In this document: in pieces, positions 45,017 to 58,200 of the stretch
Position numbering within the stretch: the first letter of the stretch is position 1
How the letters are laid out: every line of letters begins with the position of its first letter
Assembly (NCBI RefSeq): GCF_018873765.1
Contig: NC_057926.1
Span: 56,557,378 to 56,621,377 of the forward strand
DNA length: 64,000 nucleotides
Origin: Telopea speciosissima
Taxonomy: Eukaryota > Streptophyta > Magnoliopsida > Proteales > Proteaceae
Direction of reading: 5' to 3'
Position numbers and translations under genes: made by a program
The notes under the pieces: generated by a model
What the model saw: the letters and a program-made list of their open reading frames with translations, nothing else
The model's database searches: none
What the model was told of the DNA's origin: nothing

Positions 45017-45494
45017 ATTGAAACTGCAACATGCAAGTTGGTCATGTAATTTGGAGAGAAGATTACACTACTTTACTCATTTTTTCTATGAATTTGTAAT
45101 GAGAAAAAGTAACTTTATTTGTAGCTAAGAAAAAAGTTTAATTTACTTTTAACACCATTGTCTTCAGGTCGGAGCAAGGAACGGGGAGATCATACATCAA
45201 CCGATGAAGGGTTTTTCAGTGGCATTGAGCCCACGTCAATGCGAACTAAATGTTGCTCATTTTTGTTTTCTTTTGTTTTTCACAATTTAGGAATTCCAAT
45301 TTATTAGCACATCTTCCACGTGTATATATTACATGTCCTTTTATGTTCATCCTTTATTGTTGATTGTGCAACGTATTCTTAATTTTATTTTCTATTGATT
45401 CTTTCATTGTTGTAAATATTAGTTACCTTGTGTTTATGTTTAACACTTATGGTGTACTTTGCAAATTTTTTAACCACATCCAAAACCAATATAA
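45017..45494. other. Spacer, nothing recognised
   Basis: AT-rich. Possible decayed upstream part of the copia element, not recognisable. Confidence 0.3.
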
Positions 45495-47084
45495 TTGTTC
45501 TATCAAGACCATATATGCATTGAAAATGGTTTAGAATTAATTTTTTCAAGATCAATGCAATCTTTTTTCATGACTAGGGTATCTCTCACCAACACAACAT
45601 TGCTACCACACCCCCAACAAAATGGTATGGCTGAACGCAAGCATCGTCACTTTCTAAAAGTGGCACATGCTCTTCGTTTACAGTCCACCTTCCCACTCTT
45701 TTTGAGGGTGATTGCTTTCTAACGGAAACTAACTTGATGAATCATCACCCCACACCACTCATTGTTGGTCTCACACCCTATCAAGCCCTTCTCAACTGAC
45801 CCCGACCTATGATCGTATGTGTGTTTTCAGTTGTCTTTGTAATACGTCCTATGGGCATTTACATCGCGATAAATTTGATCCATGTGCAAAATGTTGTATT
45901 TTTGTGGGTAACTCGTAAGGTCAAAAGGGATACCATCTCTTCGATCATGCAATCCATAAATATATTTCAAGTCGTGATGTCGTTTTCCATGAGGCTATTT
46001 TTCCCAAAGGATCAATCTTTGCAACTTCACTCAAACGGTTCTCCTACCATCCTTCCCCTTCCCTATCTGACCTCTCTCCTCCTAAGCATTTTCTACTCCT
46101 TCACCAACCTCTTTGATACCCATCCTTTGCCCGTTACTTGGACATCCCCCTCCTCCTTCACCAATCGAAAATCCAGTTTCCCCACCTACATCTCTCCCTC
46201 AGCCCATAGCCCCAACCACCACCTCAACCCGAAAATCCAATCGGATGCGTCTCCCCACCAAGTTGAAGAGCTATTATTGTAGCCACTTGAACCATTTCCA
46301 TGATGCTTCTCCACCAAGCGCGTCGGCATCCTCATGTACACCCTATCCTCTTTCCCAATTACCTCTCTTATCATCATTTTAGCTCCACTCAATTTTCTAA
46401 CCTTTGCTCTATTAACAATGATCGGGAATCCACCTCCTTCATTGTGGCAAATAAAGATCTAAAATGGAAAGAAGCAATGATAGCTGAAATTTCAGCTTTT
46501 GAGCATAACCAAACCTTGACACTCTCACTGATTTACCCCAGGGAAAGATCCCTATCGGATGCAAATGGGTTTACAAAATCAAGCACAAGTACGAAGGTTC
46601 CATTGAGTGTTAAAAAGCTCACCTTGTAGCTAAAGCCTACACACAAATAGAAGGCACTGACTATATCGAGACTTTCACACCTGTTGCAAAGCTTGTCACC
46701 ATCAATTGTCTTTTAGTAGTTGCAGCCATCCACGGTTGGTTTTTATATCAGATGGAAATGAATAATGTCTTTCTTCATAGTGATTTGGATGAAGAAGTTT
46801 ATATGAAAATGCTACCTGATTTTGCCAAACTAGGGGTGCAGCGCGTGTGTCGTCTTTACAAGTCATTTTATGGTTTCAATCAAGCCTCAGAAAATTGGTT
46901 TGCCAAGTTTTTATCCGCTCTTATTGATGCTGGTTTTTCACAGTCCAAGGCCAACTACTCCTTGTTTACCTCATGTGGCAAGTCCTCTTTTACAGTTGTC
47001 CTAGTCAACATTGATGACATTATCATCATTGGTGATGACCCAACCTATATCAGTATATTTAGTGGACATTATCATCATTGGTGA
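45495..47084 (+). pseudogene. Ty1/copia polyprotein relic (integrase to reverse transcriptase)
   Basis: Pieces in changing frames follow the copia order: the integrase end (HPQQNGMAERKHRH, 45590-45690), the region after integrase, then reverse transcriptase with DYIETFTPVAKL (46660), MEMNNVFLHSDLDEEVYMKM (46752) and a final VLVNIDDIIIIG block (47000), which retains the YVDD-equivalent as IDD. Several stops and frameshifts and no LTRs are visible, so it is dead. A 49-bp segment from 47016 is directly duplicated at 47065. Confidence 0.85.
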
Positions 47085-47113
47085 TGACCCAACCTATATC
47101 AGTATATTTAGTG
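47016..47113. repeat. 49-bp direct duplication inside the copia relic
   Basis: GACATTATCATCATTGGTGA...TATATCAGTATATTTAGTG occurs twice in tandem with only one or two differences. Confidence 0.8.
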
Positions 47114-48090
47114 CACAATATTGGTGCCAGTATCGACATCGTCGATACTAATATCAGTACAGATAAGGATCACCGGATCCGATCCCAATACCGTAAGCCA
47201 TGAATGATCAATCCACATGGTCTCCTCTTCATCCAATAATCAACCAATTATTTCTAATTCTACTCCACTCAATCAAGATTTTTTCCAACTAATGGGGTCA
47301 ATTTCCATTAAGAAAAAAAATTAATGGGTTCAATTACATGAATCCCTTTTTGCTACGTAACCTTATTTAAAATCGTATTTATTAACTCATGGCATCCAAA
47401 TATTTTGCCACAATTTCTTCCTCGGTTATCTTTAAGCTACTTGTAGTTGCTGGAATCTAAATCGTCAAACTGAGAGGAGACCTGAACACCATAAACCAAG
47501 AACTAAGCAAGAAAGAGGATCGAAGCGGACTCCGAGTTGGAACTCTCTGAAGCTTAAATCAGAACTCCGAGCAACAATAGCATGAGCTGGGAATTGGAAG
47601 AGCACTAGCATAAGAGCTATTAATTGTAAATGTGATTGATCATATATGTTACCTCGTATCGTACCCTCTTTAATTATTTATAGGAGAGACGATTGGTGGA
47701 GTCTGATTCCTAAGAGACGAAAAAGGAAAGTTGCCCTTGTGGGTCCTTCTCTACATGGCAGTGGAAAGTCTTAGAGTTGAAAGGACTATGATAGATATAT
47801 CCCAACTTCCTGCTTTGACTCTGTCACGCATCGAATATTCATTGGCGGGCCACTTTAATGCATATCACAACTTATGTATTTTTTAGTTTATCTCTTCTAC
47901 AATTATTCCTTATTGGTGCATTTAGTGAGCCATACATTTAATAGGAACGAGTTATGGAGTTGCCTCATCATATTTATACCACAAAAAGATCCTCCGATGT
48001 GGGCAATTTGAGAATTGAGTTGGATGTTTGGTGTGTTTGGATTGGGGGGCGACAGATCATACTACAGAGTCTTCAATAAGGAAACATATA
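47114..48090. other. Spacer between copia relic and satellite
   Basis: Starts with a TATCGATAC-type MITE fragment ending ACCGTAAGCCATG (47200). The rest has no recognised feature. Confidence 0.4.
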
Positions 48091-48092
48091 TA

Positions 48093-50445
48093 CATTGACA
48101 AGTCATAAGAAAACTCCTGAACCTATGTCGAAATACATATCATTTTGAAGCTCTCGACGAGTCCTAAACAATTCTTAAACTTATGTCGAAATACATATCA
48201 TTTTGAAGCTCTCGATGAGTCCTACACGACTCCTGAACTTAAGTCAAAATACATATCATTTTGAAGCTCAATGAGCCCTACACGACTCCTTAACATTGGT
48301 TGAAATACATATCATTACGAAACTCACAACATTGACAAGGTCATAAGAAAACTCCTGAACATATGTCGAAATACATATCATTTTGAAGCTCTCAACGAGT
48401 CCTAAACAACTCCTAAACTTATGTCGAAATACATATCATTCTGAAGCTCTCGATGAGTCCTACACGACTCCTGAACTTAGGTCAAAATACATATCATTTT
48501 GAAGCTCAATGAGCCCTACACGACTCCTTAACATTGGTTGAAATACATATCATTACGAAACTCACAACGAGCCCTATACAACTCCTGAACATATGTCGAA
48601 ATATATATCATTTCGAATCTCTCGACGAGTCCTACATGATTCCTGAATACATATGTCTTTTCGAAGCTCTCGACGAGTCCAACACAACTCTTGAACATAG
48701 GTCCAAATACATATCATTTCAACGCTCACAATGAGCCCTACACGACTCCTGAATATATGTCGAAATACATATCATTTTGAAGCTCTCAACGATCCCTACA
48801 CGACTGCTGAACATACGTCGAAATACATATCATTTTGAAGCTCTCGACGAGTTCTTTTCGGATCCTGAACATATGTCAAAATACATATCTTTTCGAAGCT
48901 CTCGACGTGCCCTACATGACTCTTGAACATATGTCGATATATATATCATTTCAAACCACTCGACAAGCCTTACATGACTCCTGAACTTAAGTCGAAATAC
49001 ATATCATTTTGAAGCTCTCGACGAACCCTACACGACTCCTGAACATATGTTGAAATACATAACTTTTCGAAGCTCTCGAAGAACCCTACACTGATCCTGA
49101 ACATATGTCAAAATACATAACTTTTCGAAGCTCTCGACGAGCCCTACATGGATCCTGAACATATGTCAAAATACATATCTTTTCGAAGCTCTCGACGAGC
49201 CCTACATGGATCCTGAACATATGTCAAAATACATATCTTTTCGAAGCTCTCGACGAGCCCTATATGACTCCTGAACATATGTCAAAATACATATCTTTTT
49301 GAAGCTGTCGATGAGCCCTACACGACTGCTGAACATATGTCGAAATACATATCTTTAGAAGCTCTCGACGAGTCCAACATGGATCCTGAACATATGTCAA
49401 AATACATATATTTTTTAAGTTCTTAATGAACCCTACATGACTCTTGAACATATGTCGAAATACATATATTTTCGAAGCTCTTAATGAGCCCTACATGACT
49501 CTTGAATATATGTCGAAATACATATCTTTTCGAAGCTCTCGACGAGCCATACATGAAGCCTGAACTAATGTCGAAATACATATCATTTTGAAGCTCATGA
49601 CGAGCCCTAAACGATTCCTGAACATATTTCGAAATACATATCATTTTGAAGCTCTCGACGAGCCCTACACGACTTCTAAACATATGTCAAAATACTTATC
49701 TTTTTGAAGTTCTAGACGAGTCCTACACGACCGCTGAACATATGTCAAAATACATGTCATTTCAAAGCTCTTGACGAGCCCTACACGGATCCTAAACATA
49801 TGTCGAAATACATATCTTTTCGAAGCTCTCGACGAGTCCTACACGACTCTTGAACATATGTCGAAATACATATCTTTTCGAAGCTCTCAATGAGTCCTGC
49901 ACGACTCCTGAATATAAGTTGAAATACATAATATTTCGAAGCTCTTGACAAGCTCTACACGACTCCTGAACATATTTCGAAATACATATCATCTCTCGAC
50001 AAGCCCTATACGACTCCTGAACATATGTCAAAATACATATCTTTTTGAAACTCTTGACGAGCCCTACACAATTGTTGAACATATGTCAAAATATATTTCA
50101 TTCCGAAGCTCTCGACGAACCCTACACGGATCCTAAACATATGTTGAAATACATATATTTTCGAAGCTCTCGATGAGTCCTACACAACTCCTAAACATAT
50201 GTCGAAATACATATCATTTTGAAGCTCACAACAAGCTCTCATGACTCCTGAATGTAGACCAAAATACATATCATTTTGAAGCTCACAACGAGCCCTACAC
50301 GACTCCTGAACATATGTCGAAATACATATCATTTCGAAGCTCTCGACGAACCCTACACGAATCCTGAATATATGTCGAAATGCATATCTTTTCGAAGCTC
50401 TCGACGAGTCCTACGCAACTCTTGAACATAGGTCAAAATACATCT
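48093..50445. repeat. 58-bp tandem satellite, about 40 units
   Basis: The unit carries ATGTCGAAATACATATC, GAAGCTCTCGACGAG and CCTACACGACTCCTGAAC; in the best region (49141, 49199, 49257) units start exactly 58 bp apart. Units differ by 5-20%. At the left end a four-unit block of about 237 bp with the leader CATTGACAAG-TCATAAGAAAAC occurs twice (48093 and 48330), a small higher-order repeat. Long open frames in it shift with the 58-bp period and are not genes. Confidence 0.95.
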
Positions 50446-51382
50446 GAGATTCCAATTTCAAATGATGATATCTCTCTCATCCGACCTCTGTTTGAGACGA
50501 TTCAACTTGCAAATTTTTTGTCTCGGAGAGCTCTATGCACAGGGAATGATAAAAGAGGTGGATTGTAGCCTTCACTGGTGCGAAAATCACAAAAATCTAC
50601 GTAGGGTTATTTTAGTCTTCTTTGGCAATGATTCGACATGTTGGCGGTGATACGTGGTAGCATAAGGAACCTAAGTCCAGTGTTCTAAAGTGGTTGGAAG
50701 CCTTGGATACCCTCGGGTGAAGGCTAGATGCATCAAAAATTTTGATTTCATAAGGGTTCCGCACTTATAGCAGATTTGTTGGCATTTTCGGAGTGTCCAT
50801 GAGTTGAACTGGGTTTTGTACTTGAGAATTGTAATTCGTTGAGTCCTCTTCGAAACACAATTGCAATCGTGCAATTCTGAGTTCGGACGACGAAGTTACA
50901 ACGATTCTTGTTTGGCACAGCAAAATTGAGGGCATTTGGCGTATGCTCGTGCACGCATGCATCATCATCTGAGATTCCAACTTCAAATGATGATATCTCT
51001 CTCATCCGACCTCCAATTGAGACGATTCAACTTGTAGAATTTTTGTCTCAGAGAGCTCTACACACAAGGAATGCAATAGCCTTCACCGGTGAGAAAATCA
51101 CAAAAATCCATACATGATTATTTGAGTTATTTTTTGCAATGATTCGACATGCTAACGACGATTCAAGAGTATATGGGCCTACCTGGCAACATATGGAATC
51201 TAATTCCAGTGTTCTATAGTGTTTAGCAGCCTTGGATACCCTCAGGTGAAGGCTAGATGCATCGAAAATTTTGATTTCATAAGGGTTCCGCACTTGCAGC
51301 AGATTCGTCAACATTTTCGAAATACCTATGAGCTTAATTAGGTTTTATACTGCACATGAGAATTATAGTTCATCGAGTCCTA
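50446..51382. repeat. Direct duplication, 522-bp period, flanking the satellite
   Basis: 50446-50841 and 50968-51382 align from CTGAGATTCCAATTTCAAAT through GGGTTCCGCACTT to TTCGTTGAGTCC/TTCATCGAGTCC. The 126 bp between (50842-50967) may be the rest of the first unit. The satellite ends exactly where the first copy starts. Origin unknown; possibly the untranslated part of a retrotransposon. Confidence 0.85.
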
Positions 51383-51535
51383 AAGTTTCTCTTACCTTCA
51401 TTTCCCTTTATGAGGAACTCAATTTTTCATACTTTGTTTTAAAAGGATCCATGTAATCGATCCCATTTAGTTGGGATAAGACTGGGTTGTTAATGTTGTA
51501 TATGTCTACCACAAATGGCAACTGAACCCTTGTCC

Positions 51536-51566
<31 letters not shown>

Positions 51567-51940
51567 AAAAAAAACCAAAAAATTTGTATATGTAACTGAT
51601 CACCACCCATGCGCCTTAAAATCTTTATGGGGATATGCTGCCAGCTTTTAGTAAGTTAGTGTCATGCACCAAACACAAGACTGGACACAGAAGGGCAAAC
51701 AAGTCTCCTCCAAAGGAGGATAGTGGATGACACATGCTCTTTTCCCAATCTTTATTTTGCCACGAGGCAAATTCCATCTGGGCTGAAATTTGACAAGAAT
51801 ATCAGTAGGTACCCTCGAAGTCAAACTGCCCACAAAAAGATATTTGCACCATGCAACAAATCATTGCTCAAAAAAAAAAGAAAAGAAAAAAACATTGTTG
51901 AACTCTATAGGTGGGTGTTAGTTCGAAAATCATACAAATA
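51383..51940. other. Spacer with long C and A homopolymers
   Basis: A run of about 19 C followed by 19 A lies at 51538-51576. No gene seen; the right part may be the distal 3' UTR of AAR2. Confidence 0.4.
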
Positions 51941-52268
51941 CTATTCCTGATTGATCTTCATTGTACGTGCAAGCAGGAATTCAAACTCTTCAGTTTTTGT
52001 TTCGTTTCCTATATACAAGGAGGCCAAAGCACAAATTAGTGCTATGACCAACATAGCATCAGCAAGTAACAAAAGCATTGGATAAATGACCATCAGGTCC
52101 CTCCTGCCTATTTCATCCGTTGCCACCCCGTTGCCAACCCAACTGCAACAGAATTGACTGCTCTGGGCAACCATCTGAACAAGAAGTTTGTCAAGGAAAC
52201 TAGAAGACAGGCCCCTCCAACTCGATGGGAGGAACCCCCCAGGGCAAATTAATACCGGTATCCATGAT
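51941..52268 (-). other. Likely 3' UTR of AAR2
   Basis: Continuous with the last coding exon on the minus strand. The 3' end is not defined by a clear polyadenylation signal. Confidence 0.35.
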
Positions 52269-55200
52269 TTAAGAAGTTGTAGCTTCACCAAAACTCGAGT
52301 CATCCAGTATCTCAACAACGGGAGCAAACTGCCAACAAGTTGAATCAAATGAATAATTCAAGTTTGTTAAAACTCTCACGATTAAATTACGAAACAAGTA
52401 AATGAAGCCAATACACGGACCTCGTCATCCTCTTCGGCATATATGCCATCCACTGCATTGCTCTGCTGGAACTCCCATCCTAGTGTGTCCTCAAGAAGTT
52501 CTTTGAGTTTCCTTGTCTAAAACAGCAAAAATGGGAGTTAAAAATTCCTCATATGGTTAAGTTTCCATGAACAAGTAACAGTGGAAGTTAGGCTATGAAA
52601 ATCTCTAAAATCGGAACATGAGAGTTTAGATTAAAGATGGGAACAGAATACAAACCCAAGTCAGCAGATCTCCATCAATGATTGAGGCCTCTAGCACCAA
52701 AGAAAAGAAATCCTGAAAATATATGATCCATGTAGATACTAAAACAAATTATGGTGCATTGAATAATATTCAAAAAAGTATGTAATCCACATAAACATCA
52801 AACCAAACACCAGGTTAGTCAGGTGGAGGATAGTGGTTTTCAAATCAAAATGTAATTTTTTTTTTCTTTTTGATAATTTATTTGAACAAGTATGACGATT
52901 ATTCTATGGTTCCAAAAAACTGGTTTCATGCTTTATAGGACATGGATGACCTCACTGTCCATTTAAATATTCAGATGATATATTTGAGGTTGCTTCTCTC
53001 AGAAAACCATTAATAAATGAGACATGCCAATATAGTGTCATGTTGGCAGCTGGCATTCAGGAAATACCTAACAGGATTTGTATGGTCAACATCAAGTAGT
53101 TGGGAAACGGCTTCGTTGAGTTAAGCTGTACATAACAAATAACAACCTTACAAAAACGATGGAGAAAACTGTCTCTGGTAAGCCATGAATCATCCAAAAG
53201 AACTGTTGCACCCTTTTCCACAGCTATCGTATTTGAACGGTCCTTCTGGAGTCCATAACTCAATTGGTAGTACAAGACTTTGATAAACTGCACAGAATCC
53301 ACCATCAAACCAAAAAAAAAAAAAAAGAGATGAATGGGAGAGAGAAAAAAGAAAAAGAAATGCCACTGTAGTTTTTCTTATTGGAGGTGGGGGAGGGGTG
53401 GTCATGAGTGCAGAGTGCTAGGGCAGGAGGATTTTGATTATATATGCCCATGCAATTAAGCAATGATCAAATTAATCATATAATCCATACACACAATACA
53501 CAACAATAAGGCTACAAAAACATTTCTCATGTTAAACATAAAATAGAGGAGCTAAAATATTGCTCTAACAGATGTAACCAGATAAAGTGTTTTCTTGTTC
53601 TTACAATTCATTCTAAAGAACACAGACTTACGTGAGCAATGACTTTGTCTCCAACCTCCCCCTCCCACAACCCCCTCACACCACCCCCATCTAAAAAAAT
53701 TGACATACCAACTTTAATCATGAACAGAAGAGAGCATACAAACAAGAATAGTGTAAAAGGGATGAGTAGCCACACGACACTATAATTTATGGAATTAAAT
53801 ATTGAGTTATGAATTCTTTCACTGGTTTCCCTCAAAATCAATGTCAAGTCTTTTGATCCTTATAGTGTGTGAAGTTCATCTATGGTTATAATGCATTCAC
53901 TAGAAAAACAAATGGGGGTGGGGGGAGCTATTCCTTCATATGGTGTTACTGGTAATAAAGGAAAAAGGGCTTCTGCAAGGTCATATTTGTCAACATCTCA
54001 GGCACATCAATATGTTGAGAAATTAAAATCAAAATACAATAACCAGAATCTCCCCCACTTCATCCGCCACATCATAAACATAAAACTTTAATAATTGGGG
54101 TCTCACATATCCTTAATGTCAAGCAATGCTCAGTCAAGAAAATATTTGTAAAATCCTATCCCTAGGACACATGGCTTGAACTAGTGATTGAGATATGTTA
54201 GAGCAAATTGGATCTGAGACTCCTAAGATCAAACTGTTACAAGACCAAAGAAGAAGAAAAATTGGATCAATTTGGATGAGAACATAAATTTCCCTTCTCA
54301 ATCCACATCGCTTAATTTTCGGAGAACTTCAAAAAATTCTTCATGAATCATGACAACCTAATGACACTTCGTACCATATTAAAGCAACTACCTGGATATC
54401 AGGTATCAAAAGTCCAGATAAATTGCTGGGGACATGCCGTGATTATCCTAGTACTTATTTACCCTAAAAATCCATGTTGATAAACAAGACATGACTCTGG
54501 GTAGGGATATGTGACCAACATCAATTCAAAAGGCAAGAGCCCCAAAACACTCGGATAAGGCTGGGAGGAGGAGAAAATTGACTGCCACCGTTTTGATAAA
54601 TTAATCCCTTGTCTGGCATGTTTTAGCTGAGTCCTCGTACCTGCATCCATTTTTTGGACACATGTCCTGTGTCCCAATATCCTAAATTTTGGGTGTCAGG
54701 TGGATCCAACTCCTCAATTCATAACCGTTGCCATCCCTGTGTATCATAGACTACAATAATAACCTGATCATCAAAATTTAGACTACCATAAAATAGTTTA
54801 GTGAAAATTTTTCGGGAACTGGTGTGACTCAACAAGATTATTTTGATGTTAGTCAAATTTCAATTGTGTGACTTTTATTTCCCTTTGATAATACAAATTG
54901 GAACCTACTATGTCCACCAAAATCCAGGGCTTCCATAGCAGTGAGACCTTCTATAATCCTGATCATGTAGTGGCCAATCAACTATGTAGAGCACAACAAC
55001 AGGTTCAAGTAACAAAACCAAACATGAATATACAACTATGTAGAGCACACTAGCTGGTCGTCATACAACTATATGTCTTGCTTCTCTCCCCCCACCTCTA
55101 CTTTATCCCATTTTGATCAACTTAGCAGGAGCTTCTTTAGGTTGTGAAGGGATAGAAAACTGGTTCCAACAGTCAGCTGGAAATCAATTTGCAGTTCTAA

Positions 55201-58200
55201 AATGTCCAGTGGTCTCAATCAGAAGTTGGCTGCCCACATGAATTTGGCCTTGCTTTCCAAAAAAGCCTGGAAACTTTTGCAGCCTGAACCCTCGTTATGG
55301 AGCCACGCCATGAAATCTAAGTGTTTTCCTTTAACTTCCTTCAGGCCTCTTGTCCTCCATCTGCCTCTTGAGGTTGGAAATCCTTGTTTAAAGCTAAAAA
55401 TTTGCTTCTTAAAGGTATTTTCTTTCAAGTGGGTAACGGTTCCTCTATAAATCCGTGGTCTGACTATTGGATTCCTAATACCCCATTTCCTGTCCCTCTG
55501 AATGCACCTTCCACAGTTAACCATTTTACTGATTTTTCCTTGATGCGGTGGAAAGCTCATCTTGTAAGGTTTTGGTGGCCCCCGGATATATCTGAAGTCA
55601 TCTTATCCCTCCCCTTACGGCCTTACCACTTACACCCACGGCAGATCGTATAGTTTGGCTCCCCACCTAAATGTAGTCCTAGATTGGTAGGAGACCAACT
55701 AGGAGCAAATCAACCAGGATCTGTTATGAACAGGTGAATCGGCTAAGTCAAAAATAGGGTTTTTGGTGAATTTAGAGTTAGGGTTTGATGTATGGGTTAT
55801 TTCAAGTTGAGGTAGGGGGGTCTATCAGTGAAAGTCCTAAGATGTTTTGATGGATGGAAGTGTGTAAATTTGAATGGGAAGCAACTTAGTTCTAGGGTTT
55901 CGGGTTTTGGAAAAGAGGAAAAGAGGGGGATCTAGGGTTTAGGATGGGAATTTGAGGCTAGGGTTTGGATCGATTATTCTTAGTGTAGGGAATGAATTAG
56001 ATTCAGGTATGGTGTGTTTCTGATGGTTGGATTGGTCTGTGAAGAATTTGGGTAATGGGATGATCTCCATAAATAGGTGGGCTGTTGTGGTTTGAATGGG
56101 GTACTGGGAAAACAGCTTGGTTCAAGTATTCCAATTGTACAAGAGAATACTCGATCCAATTATGTGAAGGTGTTGTTAGCTGAATGGTTTGTTAAGAATT
56201 TTGGGAGATGGAAAGGTTTCAAGAGATGGGTGGGAAAATTAGAGGTTTGGGGTGGTTTGGAGGATTAGGAGAAGAATGGGGTATTGATGGGATGGATCAA
56301 ACTTACTGTCGTTGCAGAGAAATCTTGGCAGCAGCTTGTTTAGTTGATGTTCTTGAATAAAGATTGAATCTTGATCTTGAACTTGAAGGAGATCTTCAAA
56401 GAATTGAAAAAAAGCTTCAAAGAACCACCCGGGCTTCACACCGCAAGGTGTCGATTGGATCAAACACCAATCCCACCAACAAACTACCCGAGCTTCCCAC
56501 CGCAAGGTGTTAATCAGATCAAAGACTGATCCCACCAGCCTTAATCAAACACAAGACAAAAATCTTCAATGGAGAAGAAGAGCAGCAAAAAGCTTTCATT
56601 AATATCAAAATTCATGTACAATACTTGCCCCCCTTACAACCATATATAGAAGACTCAAAAATAGACTCCTATAGTAAAAGGAAAGGCCTAACCCAATCCT
56701 TAACCTATTAGATAACCTAAACTGACTAGGAAGTTGAACTAGACTCAAACAGAGTTCTCATTCAGCCCCACTAAACACTTAAAAGAAAACTACTTAAATC
56801 ACTTACATTGAACCATTGGTTGAACCGGTTCAATTTATAAACAAAAACACCAAAATAAAACTAAGTGGGAACTAAAACAACTAATCCCGTATGCAACTTA
56901 ATTACCAATATTTTAGGCCCATAAAAGTGGCCTATTACATAGAAAACCCATGGGATCAAAGACCCAACATGTATATAACCTAATTTTAGACTTATTCCCA
57001 TCAAAATAAGCCTCTTTTGGTGATGTATCTGCATCACACCTCTTCAGGTCTTTTTACAGTTTCTTCAGCTTATCGTTTATCCCTATTAGGTTTCTCCCCT
57101 CTGCCTAACCCCATGTGGCTTAGAGTATAGGATATTCCTTTGGCTCCCAAAACCAAATTTCTGATTTGGAAAATTCTCCTAGACAGCATTCCTTTTCCCT
57201 CTCTTCTTCTATCAAGGGGTACCCAAGTTCCTATCCATTGCCCCTTCTGTTCTCTCAATCCTATTGATGCCACTCATCTTTTTCTCACATACAGTTTCTC
57301 TAAGACCATTTGGCATTCTGCTGGGTTTTCCAACATTTCTATCTCCCCCCTTTCGATGCATTCCTGGATCATTGCAATCCTCTTTGACTCAAACTCATTT
57401 CCTAACTCCTCCTAGAAGCTTGCTTGCCTGACCAGTATTGTTTGGAATGTATGGTGTGCCTATAATGAAGCTGTTCTCAGAAACAAATTTCACAGAGTTG
57501 CTAATGTAGTCAGACGGTCTTTACATTATTCCTATGAGTACCATGCTGTACTTCGTCATCAGTCTACTTCCAAGACTTCAATCTTTGTTAGATGGCTTCT
57601 TCCTTAGAGCCATTCATTAAAGTTAATTTCTGATGGTTCTTGTATGAGAGCTCCAGGTCATGCTGGAACTGATAGCGTGCTTTGTAATTTTCTGGGTGAA
57701 TTCATATCTGGTTTTTCAGAGTACATGGGTATCACATTCTCTTTTGTCGCTGAAGTGCTTGCTCTCCGACAGGCCTTACTTCTGGATATCTCTAAAGACT
57801 ATCCGGATATTCAAGTTGAAGGAGACAATTTAATGATCATCAATATTCTCAAGCGTTCATCTTCTACAATCCCATGGAGAATTGCATCAATCATAGCCGA
57901 CTGTTTATCCCTCTTGAACCGTTTCAACAGGATTTCTATATATCACATACATCAGCAGGGAAACTCTGGAGCTGACAGTCTTGCTTCCTTCGGTGTTCAC
58001 CACCATTTTTATTTTATCTAGAATATCCACCCTCCCCCGTTTGTGGCTCCTTTTTAGTATAATGATCTTTCCGGTGTGGCTCTCCCTCGGTTCGTATGCC
58101 CTTCTAGTTAATGATATATTTTTTTTTTATCAAAATACATATATATACAACTTTAATTTGGGAAGGGGTCCTGTGCACTAGCAAGGCATACAGCTTCCAT

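Noticed and set aside
45809..46629. Three overlapping frames as separate genes
   Set aside because: They are frameshifted pieces of one copia polyprotein, as shown by the order of integrase and reverse-transcriptase motifs.
48093..50445. Spaced repeats resembling a CRISPR array or a repeat-protein gene
   Set aside because: Repeats are contiguous with no unique spacers, the genome is a plant, and the periodic open frames come from a 58-bp unit that shifts frame at each copy.
51538..51576. Long C then A homopolymers, also at 15783, 33604, 61397 and 63403
   Set aside because: Could be real or sequencing artefacts; no biological signal can be supported.
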